Positions 20,701 through 32,076 of a stretch of 64,000 nucleotides of DNA are shown piece after piece. Each line of letters begins with the position of its first letter. Position 1 is the stretch's first letter. The stretch comes from Entophlyctis helioformis. Its lineage: Eukaryota; Chytridiomycota; Chytridiomycetes; Chytridiales; Chytriomycetaceae. The stretch is from assembly GCA_025526915.1 (NCBI GenBank), contig JAHLKH010000120.1, forward strand, positions 1 through 64,000, read 5' to 3'. The position numbers and the translations under genes were made by a program. Under the pieces are notes generated by a model that saw nothing but the letters and a program-made list of their open reading frames with translations, had not been told where the DNA came from and made no database searches.

Positions 20701-21253
20701 GCAGAATGCGACGCATGGCAGCAGCGATGGGTTACCTAGCGGCTGGGTTGCAGAGGGCGGCGCATAGGCCAGCGAGTTGACAAAGTGCTCGTGGCCCGCA
20801 AAGGCCGACTTTTGGACAAACTTGGGCTCGCCGGGAACAATGCGCTGCCAGATGATAACCTTGCGGTCTCTGGAGGCAGAAGCGAAGGTGTCGGCGTTGA
20901 CGGCAACCAGGGCACGGACCTGGTGTGCCAAGCCATGTCGTGGGGCAGTGTGGTGTGTTGTGTTGTGTGTGGTATGGTGGCATCGGAGCGCACAGAAGGG
21001 CAGACAGGTCGACGCATCAGCATGACTGGACAGCGAGCATAACCAGACCAGGGGGCGGGGGTGGTGGCTGCACATGCGTTCAAGGCGGTGTCTCACGGCG
21101 CTGCTGGCAAAGAGGCAGCCAGGCAGACAGGCAGACAGACAGGCAGAGGGGCAACGGCAGTGTGAGACCACGGCAACAACTCACGTCTTGCGAGTGGCCC
21201 TCGAGCACATCCGACAGGTGGAAGGCGGCAGCAGCAGAAGCAGACGCAGCCAT
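17754..21253 (-). CDS. DOA1: PLAA/DOA1/UFD3 ubiquitin-binding WD40 protein
   Basis: A Cdc48/p97 cofactor that binds ubiquitin and keeps free ubiquitin levels up. The N-terminal WD40 propeller starts at the ATG at 21251-21253 (FHLSDVLEGHSQD) and shows repeats such as ADTFASASRDRKVIIWQR, GDVISGSWDKTAKVWRNG, DLYATASADKTIKLWNG, FASCSNDGSIRVWNLSG and GDIVAGGSDGFVRVFSR. Next is the PFU domain (GKEYDFVFDVDVYEGAPPLK, NPYQAAQEFIDRNEIGQDFL). The C-terminal PUL armadillo domain contains FFKTINFKAVLTKILQLNGE, NAMLAVRTLTNLFAQ and LAGNKNVRLAIASLYLK. All three domains appear in family order over about ten exons. An alanine/proline linker lies between PFU and PUL. The stop is at 17754. Confidence 0.95.
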
Positions 21254-21354
21254 GGTTCACAAGTTGGTCAAGATCGCGGCCGGCCGCGCGCGGGCTTTAT
21301 TGGCAGCATGAACTGGCCGAGATGGCTCGAGTGCGTGCGCTACGAGTGTGTGCG

Positions 21355-23307
21355 CTACGAGTGCGTGCGCTCGGCAATCAGCTCGACCATCTTGGCCGAC
21401 ACCTGGCGTGCCTGCGGGAAGCGGTCCTGGAAAAAGACGGCCGTCGACTCGAAGCGCTGGCGGTAGGCCTCTGGGCTGCCAATGCCGATGCACTCGACCC
21501 ATCCCTTGGCGGCCGTGTAGAACTCGCAGTCGTCCGGGCGGATGTTCTTGTCGTACAGCGCTGCCTGGATCGCCTCGTCCAGCATGTCGCTGTTGCGGAA
21601 CAGGTACTCGGTGATGCCCAGCAGCAGCCGAAACGGCGGTGTCTGGCAGATGAGGTGGTCGTACGGTCTGCGCGTGCCATCAGCAGCGATCGTGTCAGTG
21701 GCCAAGAACGCAGTGCACTCCGGCCATGGCTGTCTGCCGTGGGCTGGCCCCGAGGTGGCTTACTTGATTTTCAGCTGGTGCCAGCAGTCGACCATGGCCA
21801 GCAGTGACAGGTGCGAGTTCTGGTTGGCGCACCGTCAGTCGTCAGTCGCGTCCAAGCAGCCACGGCACGGCGAGTGCAGGTTTCCTTACAGGCTTGCGCT
21901 GAGACTTTGGAATGGCAGAAAGAGAAAACTGGTCGAGCAGCGAGTCGGACAGCAAGATCGGCTGGTGGTCAAAGTTGCCAAACACAAAGGTCCTGGCCTG
22001 CGCATGCTGGTGTTAGTGCCGCTGCAACCACGCTCCTTCAAGCCCAGGAAGGCATAGCCACTTGCTTCTGGACGCGCTGGGCAAACTCGGTGGCGTTTTC
22101 TTGGATCATGAGCTTGAACAGATCCGATACCGACTTGGCATACTGCTGCACCTGAGTCAGAACATTGGGGTTCATCAGAGCAAGCCCTGGAATGGCGTCG
22201 GTCGGTAAATGATCTCACACGCACTTGGAAGAATCAGAGCAAGCACACTTGCCTGCATACACGTGCCACTTGCTTGCGTATATCCTTAGAGCCATGTTGA
22301 TCTTGACATTCTCGATACCGCCTGCATACGACGGATTCTCCCACTGTCGCAAGGGCCGTGATCACCAAACGGCAGTCAGCACCTGGGCATCTGCAGCGTC
22401 CAGAGCGAGCCAGAGCGTGCCAGACCCACAGGAAAGGTCGACTGTGTCTTCCATGCCGTGCCCATGGACAAAAAGGCAACATGCGTGACAGCCTGCGTGT
22501 CTGCAGTGATGCGATCGTGCTCGTGGTAGTCCAGATACACCATGTCGGATCCCAGCGACTTGAGAATATCGACAACGAGGTCAAAGTGCTCATCGTCGCT
22601 GCGGTGCCGAATGACAACCAGCGGCTGTCCGCTTGGATTGACAAACGGTCCGTGCAGCGAATGGCAGGTCACAATGTGGACATCGTCTGGTAGGTACTTC
22701 TCAAACGCTTGGATCTCTGGCGTTTTGACGGACGTCTGCCCGCATGCGATCGCGCCGACCCTCATGGCTGGCCCATAGCGAGACACGACGGCACCAATGT
22801 GGGCCGTTTCGACGCTGAAGATGACCAGGTCGCTGCGGCGCACCACGGCGTATCCTTCGCGATGCACTGTGATGCCGTCGTCCTGCAGCTGCTCGCGCAT
22901 CTCGTCGAAGCGCTCTGGCAGATCGCATGCGTTGACTCTGGTTGCGAATGCGCAGTCGGTGTCGGTGTCAGCGTCAGTGTCGTGCCAACCCTCAGATCGT
23001 GGGCCCGTTGCCTGCTGCCGCATGGCTGCAAACGGACGGCCACAGGAGGGCAACAAGAGGGCACAGCGAACGCCATTCGTGCGTGGTGCAAGTGTGTGTG
23101 CGCACCTCCAGCCGGCCTTGGCAAACATGCGCGCATACAGCTTGCCCATGTCGCCTGCGATGGCAGCCCGGCGTTAGTGGCTGTCCGTGTGCCGCCAGCG
23201 CTGCATCCCAGCAAGAGCCCGGCGTGCCACGCACCCAGACCGACGATGCCGACCTCGACACGGCTCTGCACGCCGCCGTCCGCCTGCTCGCCTCTTGCCC
23301 GCTTCAT
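21355..23307 (-). CDS. TYR1: Prephenate dehydrogenase (NADP+), tyrosine synthesis
   Basis: It converts prephenate to 4-hydroxyphenylpyruvate. The nucleotide-binding loop GIVGLGDMGKLYARMF is completed across the first splice. Then come CDLPERFDEMREQL, VRRSDLVIFSVETAHI, the QTSVKTPEIQAFEKYLPDD block, VTCHSLHGPFVNPSGQPLVV, HDRITADTQAVTHVAFLSMG, ENVKINMALRIYASKWHVYA, NSHLSLLAMVDCWHQL and, in the last exon, YDHLICQTPPFRLLLGITEY. Each has a direct counterpart in yeast Tyr1. The start is the only ATG (23305-23307) upstream of the Rossmann loop, and CSN1 begins 14 bp away on the other strand. The stop codon lies in a short imperfect tandem repeat (about 21330-21372). Gap to PLAA is 101 bp. Confidence 0.96.
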
Positions 23308-23321
23308 CGAGATCGTGTGTG
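23308..23321. promoter_or_regulatory. 14-bp divergent gap between TYR1 and CSN1 start codons
   Basis: The TYR1 ATG (minus, 23305-23307) and the first CSN1 ATG (plus, 23322-23324) are 14 bp apart. The promoters must overlap the opposite gene's coding start, or transcription of CSN1 starts downstream and translation uses the ATG at 23448. Confidence 0.5.
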
Positions 23322-25340
23322 ATGGACGAGGACGCAGACACTCCCGTCTCAACCACAACCTTCAGCCTCGGTGCCATTGGTGGTGCGCCGGGCAGCGGCG
23401 GCGGCGGCTCTGCGGCGGATGCCCTCGAGCTGGCCAACCTGGCGGCCATGGCGGACGACTCTGGCGTCAAGAAGAAGCGGGTCCGTGTCAACGTCCTGTC
23501 GACGACGCTGGACCTTGAGCAGCACATGGCCAACTACAAGGGTGCGTTGTCCTGTCCTGTCCTTCCCTGTCCTGCCCTGTCCTGTCTGCCTGTCTCGTCT
23601 CGTCTCGCTCGCTCGCTCGTCGTGCTGCGTTGCTGTTCCTCGCTGTGCGTCTGGGCCATCTGGCAGCCCTGCAGACCCTGCAGCCTGCACGCGCCGTATG
23701 GCCGTGACTGGACGGTGCACCGACAGACCCTGGCGCGCTAACGTGCATGTGGCGACCGGCCTGGCCATGGCAATCCAGACGTGAACACCCGGATCGACCG
23801 CCTGCTGTTCATTGCAGACCGCTGCGTGCCTCTCCAGATCGACGCATTCACCATGGCCCTCAAGGAGCTGCGGACAACCGTCAATGTCGAAAAGTACCAA
23901 GCTACGGTCGTGAAGCTCAACGAGGTGCTCACGATGCAGCACATGAAGCCTCTGCAGCCCGACAGCCAGTGGAAGACAGCCACGCTCACGGAATCGCGCA
24001 TCAAGGCCGACCAGCTGGAAGCTGAGCTTCGCACCTACAAGGCCAACCTGATCAAGGAGAGCATCCGAGTGAGTATGGTCTGGCCGTGTCCTGCAAGAGT
24101 CTCGTATGCATCTGCCAGCGCATGCTGACTGCTGACTGGATGTTGTCTGACCGCAGATGGGCTACAACGATCTCGGCGACCACCACTACAGCACTGGCGA
24201 TCTGCCCAATGCGCTCAAAAACTACGTTCGCATCAAGGACTACGGAACGACGCGCAGCCACATTCTGTCCATGTGCTTCAAGGTCATCAAGGTGCGTTGG
24301 TGTACATGGCGTCTCGTTGCGCAAACAGCTGCAACGCCTCAGTCTCGCTGACCGTCTTGGGCGTGGCTGGATTGCCGAAACAGACCAGCATCGGCATGGG
24401 CAACTTTTCTCAGGCTCAGACGTTTGTGGCCAAGGCCGAGTCGATCGTCGACCCGCCAGAGAAGGAAAAGGTGGCGACCAAGCTGGCGTCCATCTCGGGT
24501 CTCCTCAACCTCGAGGCCGGCAACTTCCGCAAGGCCGCCAAGTGCTTCCTTGATGTCCGCTTTGACCAAAGCGACGCGCTTTTCGAGGTGGGACAAGCCA
24601 GCGACCAGATGGCGTGCTGGCCGGAAGGTGCTGACCAGGCTGCCATGCACAGACAATCTCGCCCAACGACGTTGCCATCTACGGCGCTCTGACGGCACTT
24701 GCCTCGTTTGAGCGCGCCGATCTCAAGACCAAGGTGTTTGAAAACTCCAACTTTAAGCTCTTCCTTGAGCTGGAACCCCGAGTGCGCGAGGTGCTGCACA
24801 CGTTCAATGCGCTCAAGTTCCAGACGTGCATGGAGATTCTTGCCAAGATCAAGGTTTGTATGCCTGTTTGTCCGACTGTCTGTCTGTCCGACGGTCTGTA
24901 TGTCTGCGGTCCAGTCCACTCGAACTAACTCGTGTGTGCGTTTGGCATGCCATGGACGACAGAACGACCTGCTGCTCGACATGTACCTGCACGACCACAT
25001 CGAGGCGCTGTACCAGCAGATCCGCAAGAAGGCGATCTTGCAGTACTTTTTCCCATACATGTCGGTGGACATGAACAAGATGGCCACGAGCTTCAACTGC
25101 TCGGTGGCCGACATGGAGCGCGAGCTTGCGGCGCTCATTGGCGAAGGCCAGCTGCAGGCACGCATCGACAGTCTCAACAAGATCCTGCGCGCCAAGGAGT
25201 CGAACCCGCGCACCAAGCTGTATGCCAAGGCGCTGGATCTGGCTCGCGACTACAACTTCCAGACACGGGTAGCCTTGTTGCGCGCCAAGCTATACGAGCG
25301 CGATCTGGTTGTGCAGCTGCCAGCCGGTGCTCGGCGTTGA
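23322..25340 (+). CDS. CSN1: COP9 signalosome subunit 1
   Basis: A PCI-domain subunit of the complex that removes NEDD8 from cullins. Six exons, 23322-23541, 23779-24068, 24157-24291, 24384-24587, 24653-24853 and 24963-25340, total 475 codons in frame. Landmarks in order are TRIDRLLFIADRC, LEAELRTYKANLIKESIRMG, YNDLGDHHYSTGDLPNALK, FRKAAKCFLDVRFDQ, SPNDVAIYGALTALASFERA, FKLFLELEPRVREVL, then the PCI core LLLDMYLHDHIEALYQQIRK, KAILQYFFPYMSVDMNKMA and ARIDSLNKIL. These match human CSN1 (GPS1) block by block and are distinct from the proteasome relative RPN7. The glycine/alanine-rich N terminus (residues ~15-45) is lineage-specific. An AATAAA follows at 25395. Confidence 0.95.
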
Positions 25341-25394
25341 GCGCTTTCGCACACCGTCGCCGCTGCCGCCGCCGTCTCGGCCACACCCTGGCAC

Positions 25395-25400
25395 AATAAA
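25395..25400 (+). terminator. AATAAA poly(A) signal of CSN1
   Basis: A canonical hexamer 55 nt past the CSN1 stop codon. The rest of the 292-bp gap to VPS16 shows no supported feature. Confidence 0.6.
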
Positions 25401-25632
25401 CGCACCGTTCTCGCTGCTCGCTCCAATGCCCCTGCCGATTGGCACTTGTGGGCACCTCGTTCAACAAGAACACCATCGTTTCTCCGATCACCACCAAGCG
25501 ATCTCGGTATGCTGTGTGGTGGCATGCTCGTTGATGTGCGCTGGCCACGAGCCGTCGATGCAGGCTGCTGACTCGCGGATGCCGGCATGGCACGCTGGCC
25601 CACACACAGGCATCCGAACAGACGCCCTGCAC

Positions 25633-28600
25633 ATGGCGACAGCGGCCCTGTCGTACACCTCGCCCTGCGGCGACTGGAAGCCCCTGGACAAGAAGTTCTA
25701 TCGGTGAGCCTGCTGCATCATCGGACGGCAGCCAGCGCCAAAGCTTGCACAGATGGCCCTGGTCTGGCCGTCGGTCAGGCTCGGACGTCCGACAGGCGCT
25801 GCTATGCACTGGACAGCCATTGCTCACAGATGCTGCTCCTCGACACATCCACACACACACATACGTTCACTTGAACAGCAAGCATGAAGTCTACCGCATG
25901 ATGTGGTCCAAGGTCGATCTGGCCAAGCTGTCGGTCGCCGCCGCGCCGTTTGGTGGCCCGATTGGTGAGCCACTCCCACGGAGCATCCAGCGCGCACACC
26001 TCGACTGACCGGCCCATGCACATGCATGTCTGCCTGCCTGCATCCGCAGCAACGATCCGCAACGATCGCAAGATTGTGGCTGTCCAGGCCGTGACCGTGA
26101 GGCCGACGCTGCAGATCTACACGTCGTCGGGCAAGCTGCTCAACCAGTTCCAGTGGGACAAGGGCCGGCTGGTTGCCATGGGATGGACCGGCAAGGAGCG
26201 GCTCGTGTGTGTGATGGAGCATGGGTCCATCCGTCTCTACGACATTCACGGCGAGTTTGTGCAGATCTCTCTTGGCGAGGTAGAGACACACGAATGCGCG
26301 ATGACGGCCTGGCTGGCTTGTGTGGAACCGACTGACACGCATCATCGTCTGGCCTGCTGGGGGGCGGCCTGCAGGACGCGAAAGAGTTTGGCGTGCTGGA
26401 TGCCCATTTCTGGGATAATGGCGTCGTGGTGCTGACGGCCAACTTCAAGCTGATTGTCGTGGCCGACTTTGACGAGCCGCGTCCCAAGGTGCTCGCGGAT
26501 CCGGGCATCTCGCAGGCGCCGCACTCGTGGGCCATTATCCCGCCCTCCATGTCTCTCAGCAAGCACGTTGAGGTCTTGCTCGCTGTGGCCAACACGATCA
26601 TTGTGGTGGACGCCAAGAACGCGCAGGATCAGGCAAGAGCTGTTGGCTGTTGGCTGCTTGGCGCGGGGCTGTGATGCCTAGCTGGTCTCGGGCGTAATGT
26701 CTCGAGTGTTGTATGCTGATATCGACAGAAATGCACCAGCTGCTCCAACAAGGCCCGTTTACGCGGATGGCACTCTCGCCGAATGGTAAGTTTCTGGCGC
26801 TGTTCACGTCCGACGGTCGGCTGTGGGTCGTATCATCGGACTTTCAAAACAGTCTGGCCGAGTTTCGCACCAACTCGAGCACGCCGCCTCATCAGATGGT
26901 CTGGTGCGTTCAGCTCATACCTCATGCTAGCAACTGATGTATGAGACTCGTCCTCAGGCTCTACTCACTCTGTGTGCGCGCATGATCCAGGTGTGGCAGC
27001 GACTCTGTTCTGCTCCATTGGGAAGACACGATTCTGATGGTTGGCCCCACTGGCGACTGGATCAAGTGAGTCTAGCTCTGGCCTCGCCGGATTATTCTGT
27101 GCGTCTGCCGATTTCATTTGGGGCTTGCGCGGGCTTACAGAGAGTAACGACAGGTACCAATACGATGGCGTGGTGCACATGGTTACCGAGATTGACTCTG
27201 CGCGCATCATCAGCGGCACGCGCTGTGAATTGCTTGAATGCGTGCCAGGTCAGTGTTCCTGTTCGACTTGCGATCATTCTCGTGGCTACCCGACAGCTTG
27301 GCAATGGCTGATGATGCATTGCGTCTAGTCGTCACTGAGGGCATATTCAAGATTGGATCGACTGCTCCTAGCGCCATTCTGTTTGATGCGCGCGAGCATT
27401 TCGAGGTGTGTGACTCGTCGAGCTCGACTGCTTGGTGTTGGCGCGACAACTGACGCTGACGCCCCGTAACGGCACGATGGGACGGCTTCGCAGAAAGAGA
27501 GTCCCAAAGCCGACGAAAACGTGCGCAGCATCCGCCCTCAGCTGATGGAAGCCGTGATTGCGTGCATGGACGCCAGCTGCAACGAGTTTGATCCGTTTCT
27601 TCAAAAGGCGCTGCTGCGGGTGAGTCGTGTCTGCCAGGAGTAGTCGATGCGAGCGGAAAGAGCCTGTCTGACCGTTGCATGGCACTCGACAGGCAGCATC
27701 GTTTGGCAAGGCGTTCTTGGAGTCGTTCTCTGCAGACCGATTCGTGGACGTGTGCAAGACGATCCGCGTGCTGAATGCCGTGCGCGATGCGCAGATTGGC
27801 ATCCCATTGACGTTTGCACAGTAGGTTTGGCCGTCTCGCTGGTTGCGGGCGGTGGCGAGACTGACTGCTGCGGCATAGGTACGTGGCCTGCTCGCCCGAG
27901 GGGCTGGTAGACAGACTCATCAACCGCCGCGAGCATCTGCTTGCACGCCGCATCTGCGAGTACCTCAAGATGCCCATTGACCGCGTCATGATTGACTGGG
28001 CGAGCGTCAAGGTCAAGCATTCGTCCGAAGACGAAGAGACGGTCTGTCGCCAGGTGGTTGAGAAGCTTGGCTCGTGCAAGGGCATTTCGTTTTCGGAAGT
28101 TGCCCGTGCCGCGTATGCTGCAGGACGCGTGCGGCTTGCCACCAAGCTGCTCAACTACGAGCCATCGCCGGCCGACCAGGTGCCGCTGCTGCTGAGCATG
28201 CAGGAAGACGAGCTGGCGCTGGTCAAGGCGGTCGAGTCATGCGACTCTGATCTTGGTGAGAGAGGGGTCTTTGGTTTCGTGCGGTGGGCCTGCAAACCAG
28301 TCGATCAGCTGTGCCGGGCGATCACACAGAAATGGGGCAGCTAACACGAGCAACCGACCTGCCGCCAGTGTACCTGGTTCTGCTGCACATGAAGCGCAAG
28401 CTGCCGCCTGCCGACTTTTTCCGTATCGTCAGCGACAAGCCGCTGGCGTGCAGTCTTCTGGAGGCGTACTGCCGCGAACAAGACACTCAGCTGCTGCGAG
28501 ACTTTTACGACCAGGACGATCGTCGTGCGGCCTCTGCCCATCTGCTGTTCCAAGAGAGCCACCTGGACAAGGCAAGTGGCCGTGATCGGCATGGGTGGGT

Positions 28601-29303
28601 TGGACGCACGCGTGCATGGGTCTGACATTTGTGGGTCGATGGCAGGATGTGCAAGTCCGGCTGATCAAGCTCAAGGCGTCGTCCAAGCTGTACAGCGAGG
28701 AGAAGGACTGCGCGTTTGAAGTCAAGGTAAGCAGGCACGCGCATGCCGTCCACACTGCAGTCTCTGATAGCCACCATCTCTTGCCCAGGCGCTCGAAGAC
28801 CAAGGCAAGCTGCTGCTGCTGCAGAGCACGCTGGAGCGCGAGCTGCAACAGCCGTTTGTGGATCTGTCCGTGGTCGACACCATCTTCAAGTGTCTGCTGC
28901 TGGGCCAGGCCAATCGTGCGCTCAAGATCAAGAACGATCTCAAGGTGGATGACCGGCGGTACGCCTGGCTTGAACTGCGTGCCACGGTCCAGAAGGAGGA
29001 CTGGGACTGGCTCGACAAGGTATGTGGGATGTGGGATGTGGGATGCGGCATCCTGGTTGCTGCAGTTGCCGTGCTGCGCGGTTGGCTGACAGTCTCGTCT
29101 CCCACCACGAGCAGTTTGCAAAGGCCAATCCAAAGTTTGGGTACAAGGCCATTGTCGACGTGCTTATGGAGGCCGGCCATGGGTTCCGAGCACAGCTGTT
29201 TGTCGAGTCGCTGGCCAAGGCGATGCCTGCTGTCGCGTATGGCGAGCTCAAGGCGCATCTGGCAAGCATGCAGAAGCCCGGCACCACAGACACGCGCCGA
29301 TGA
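25633..29303 (+). CDS. VPS16: Vacuolar protein sorting 16 (HOPS/CORVET core)
   Basis: A class C VPS subunit that binds the SM protein VPS33 and tethers membranes at endosomes and the vacuole. About fourteen exons. The N-terminal beta-propeller shows [56 protein letters not shown] and PHQMVWC. The alpha-solenoid shows [96 protein letters not shown] and [20 protein letters not shown]. Human VPS16 has the same blocks, for example [17 protein letters not shown] and [20 protein letters not shown]. Start is the ATG at 25633, the first in the conserved frame; stop is the TGA at 29301-29303. It is convergent with HSP60. Confidence 0.95.
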
Positions 29304-29492
29304 GCCACGACGGATGGCCGACCGAGCAAGGTGCGGCAAAGGAGTGCAGATGAATGAACAGGAAAATGATGGGAAACATGCAATGCAGTGTATGGAATGC
29401 CATCGGAAGGAGCGTTAAAAGTAGGCGTGGGTAGGCGTATTGTGGAGACAGGAGGAGGGGTGAAGGGGGGAGAAACAAGGACACAGAAATGG

Positions 29493-29498
29493 AATAAA
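29493..29498 (+). terminator. AATAAA poly(A) signal of VPS16
   Basis: The hexamer lies 190 nt after the VPS16 stop and only 23 nt before the HSP60 stop codon on the other strand, so the two 3' ends nearly meet. Confidence 0.5.
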
Positions 29499-29520
29499 GT
29501 ATGGAGGAGCATGCGGCGCA

Positions 29521-31754
29521 TTACATCATGCCGCCCATGCCGCCCATACCACCCATGCCGCCCATGCCGCCCATGGGAGGGCCGGCGGCGTCCTTCTTGG
29601 GAGCATCAACAATCATGCACTCGGTGGTGGTGAGGAGCGAGGCAACACTGCTGGCATCGCTGAGGGCCGTGCGGGTGACCTTGAAGGGGTCAATGATGCC
29701 CTCCTTGATCATGTCAACGTACTGGCCAGTCGCGGCGTTGTAGCCTGCCAAGAACCATTGCGTGTTAGAGCCATCATCAACGGCAAGACGCGGTCAAGAC
29801 GCGGTCAAGACGAGCGCGTTCCTTTGTGGTGCATTGTGGGTGCACAGCCATCGCAGACTTACCCCAGTTGAACTTGCCGTCCGAGGTGTCCTTGAGGCCG
29901 TCCTTGGGGGGAGTGTAAGCCTCGAGAAGACGGCCAACGACAACGGCACCCTCCTCGCCGGCGTTGTCGACGATGGTGCGGCACGGAGCGAGGATGGCCT
30001 TGCGGACAATGTCGACACCGAGACCCTGGTCAAAGTTGTCGGGCTTGATCGAGCTGAGGATGGTGCTCGCCTTGAGGAGAGCAGTGCCACCGCCGGGAAC
30101 GATGCCCTCCTCCACAGCAGCGCGGGTGGCGTTGAGAGCGTCGACGAAGCGGTCCTTCTTCTCGCCGACCTCGACCTCGGACGAGCCGCCGACCTTGATG
30201 ACGGCGACACCGCCCGAGAGCTTGGCCAGACGCTCCTGGAGCTTCTCCTTCTCGTACTCGGAGACGGTGGCAGTGATGAGCGAGCGGAGCTGCTCGGCGC
30301 GCTGGGAGACGGCCTCCTTGGAGCCAGCGCCGTTGAGGAAGATGGTGTCGTCCTTGGTGACGGTGGCAAGGCCAGCCGAGCCAAGGTCCTCGAAGGTGCA
30401 GCGCTCGAGCTTGATGTCGAGCTCGTCGCTGAAGACGGTGCCGCCGGTGAGGATGGCCATGTCCTGGAGGATGGCCTTGCGGTTCTCACCAAAGCCGGGC
30501 GACTTGACGCAGGCAACCTGGACCTGGCCGCGTAGCTTGTTCAGGATGCAGGCGGCGAGAGCCTCGCCGTCGACGTCCTCGGCAATGACGAGCAGAGGGC
30601 GGCGACGCTGGGCCGAGATCTCGAGAGCGGGGAGAAGGTCCTGGAGGGCCGAGATCTTGCGCTCGGAGAGGAGCACGAGGGGCTTCTCAAACTCGACCTT
30701 TTGGGTGCGGGTGTCGGTGATGAAGTAGGGCGAGATGAAGCCACGGTCGAAGCGCATGCCTGGCGCGGTTGTTCATGGCCGAGTGCGGGGGGAAGGGGAC
30801 GCAGCACGTGAGTGTTTGGGATGCGATGGGATGCGATGCTGGTGCACAGGGCATGCAAGGGGGCAGCAGGTGCACACATACAGATGCACACACACACATG
30901 CACGTACCCTCGGTGATCTCGAGCTCGTCGACCAGCGTCTTGCCCTCCTGGACAGTGATGACGCCCTCCTTGCCGACCTTTTCCATGGCGTTGGCAATGA
31001 GCAGGCCGATCTGCTTGTCGCCGTTGGCCGAGATGGTGGCGACCTGGGCAACCTCCTGCGAGGTGGTGATGGGGCGAGCGTTCTCCTTGAGGAAACGGAC
31101 AACGAGGTCGACGGCCTGCTGGACGCCCTTGCGGAGGTCCATGGGGTTGACGCCGGCGGCGACGTTCTTGAGGCCCTCGGTGAAGATGGCGCGGGTGAGG
31201 ATGGTGGCGGTGGTGGTGCCGTCGCCGGCGGCCTCGTTGGTCTTGTTGGCGACGTCCTGCACCAGGCGGGCGCCGAGGTTCTCGAACTTGTCCTCGAGGA
31301 CAATGGACTTTGCGACGGTCACGCCGTCCTTTGTGATCTTTGGCGAGCCGTACGACTGCTCTGTGGGTTTGACGGCGGAAGGGGGAAAGGGCAGGCGAGG
31401 GCAGGCGAGGGCAGGCGAGTGTGAGGAGGGTTGGCAGAGGGCATACAAGGCGGGCGAGGCAGGCGTGCACAGTCACAGACGGGCATGTACAGGCACAGAC
31501 GGGCATCCACAGGCATGCTCAGACAGACAGAGATCACTTGAACACGCACCAATGAGCACGTTGCGGCCCTTTGGGCCGAGCGTGACGGCGACGGCGCGGG
31601 CGAGCACGTCGACGCCGCGGGCAAGGCGCTGGCGGCCCTCCTGGCCAAAGAGGATCTCCTTGTGCGACGAGTAGGCGCGCACCGTCGAGGCGGTCGAGCG
31701 CGGGGCGGCGGCAGCGTTGCGAAGGAGCACGGCTCTGGACGCAGACGAGAACAT
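29521..31754 (-). CDS. HSP60: Mitochondrial chaperonin HSP60
   Basis: Forms the tetradecameric GroEL-type folding chamber in the mitochondrial matrix. Four minus-strand exons. The N terminus ([20 protein letters not shown]) is an arginine-rich matrix-targeting presequence. Then follow [34 protein letters not shown], the nucleotide motif [15 protein letters not shown], the apical region ([14 protein letters not shown]), [33 protein letters not shown] [15 protein letters not shown], and [14 protein letters not shown]. It ends in the Gly-Gly-Met repeat tail ([16 protein letters not shown]). Length and all motifs are standard. It is head-to-head with HSP10, its co-chaperonin, with 260 bp between start codons. 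Confidence 0.98.
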
Positions 31755-32014
31755 TGTGGTGGTTGTTGGGTTGGTGGTTGGCTGAGTGGTGAGTGGGGAA
31801 AGTCGCGGGAATGCGCGGAAATACGGTGCGATGTGGAAGCGGGCCGGAACGGCATCGAACCAGCGTCGAACCAGCGTCGAACGGGCCGTCACATGCTCTG
31901 GCCGCAGGTTCTTTGGCGTTCCACGGGCTCGGCGTGCAGTCGCCGTTTTGCAGTCGTTTTGCAGTCGCAGCGAGATCTCTCCGCCAGCACCAACAACACC
32001 AACAGCAACTCACA
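31755..32014. promoter_or_regulatory. Shared HSP60/HSP10 divergent promoter with phased GAA boxes
   Basis: The 260-bp region carries GAA triplets at 31836, 31847, 31857, 31868 and 31879, spaced 11, 10, 11 and 11 bp, partly as a 11-bp direct repeat (TCGAACCAGCG). Two TTC triplets lie 10 bp apart at 31908 and 31918. Spacing of about one helical turn resembles the 'step' type of heat shock element (nGAAn units with gaps). That these bind HSF is an inference. Confidence 0.55.
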
Positions 32015-32029
32015 ATGGTGCGCGGCCGT

Positions 32030-32076
<47 letters not shown>

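Noticed and set aside
29777..31674. Long plus-strand open frames across HSP60 (up to 301 codons)
   Set aside because: They are mirror frames of a strongly biased, GC-rich gene; the minus-strand HSP60 is certain and their translations have no family features.
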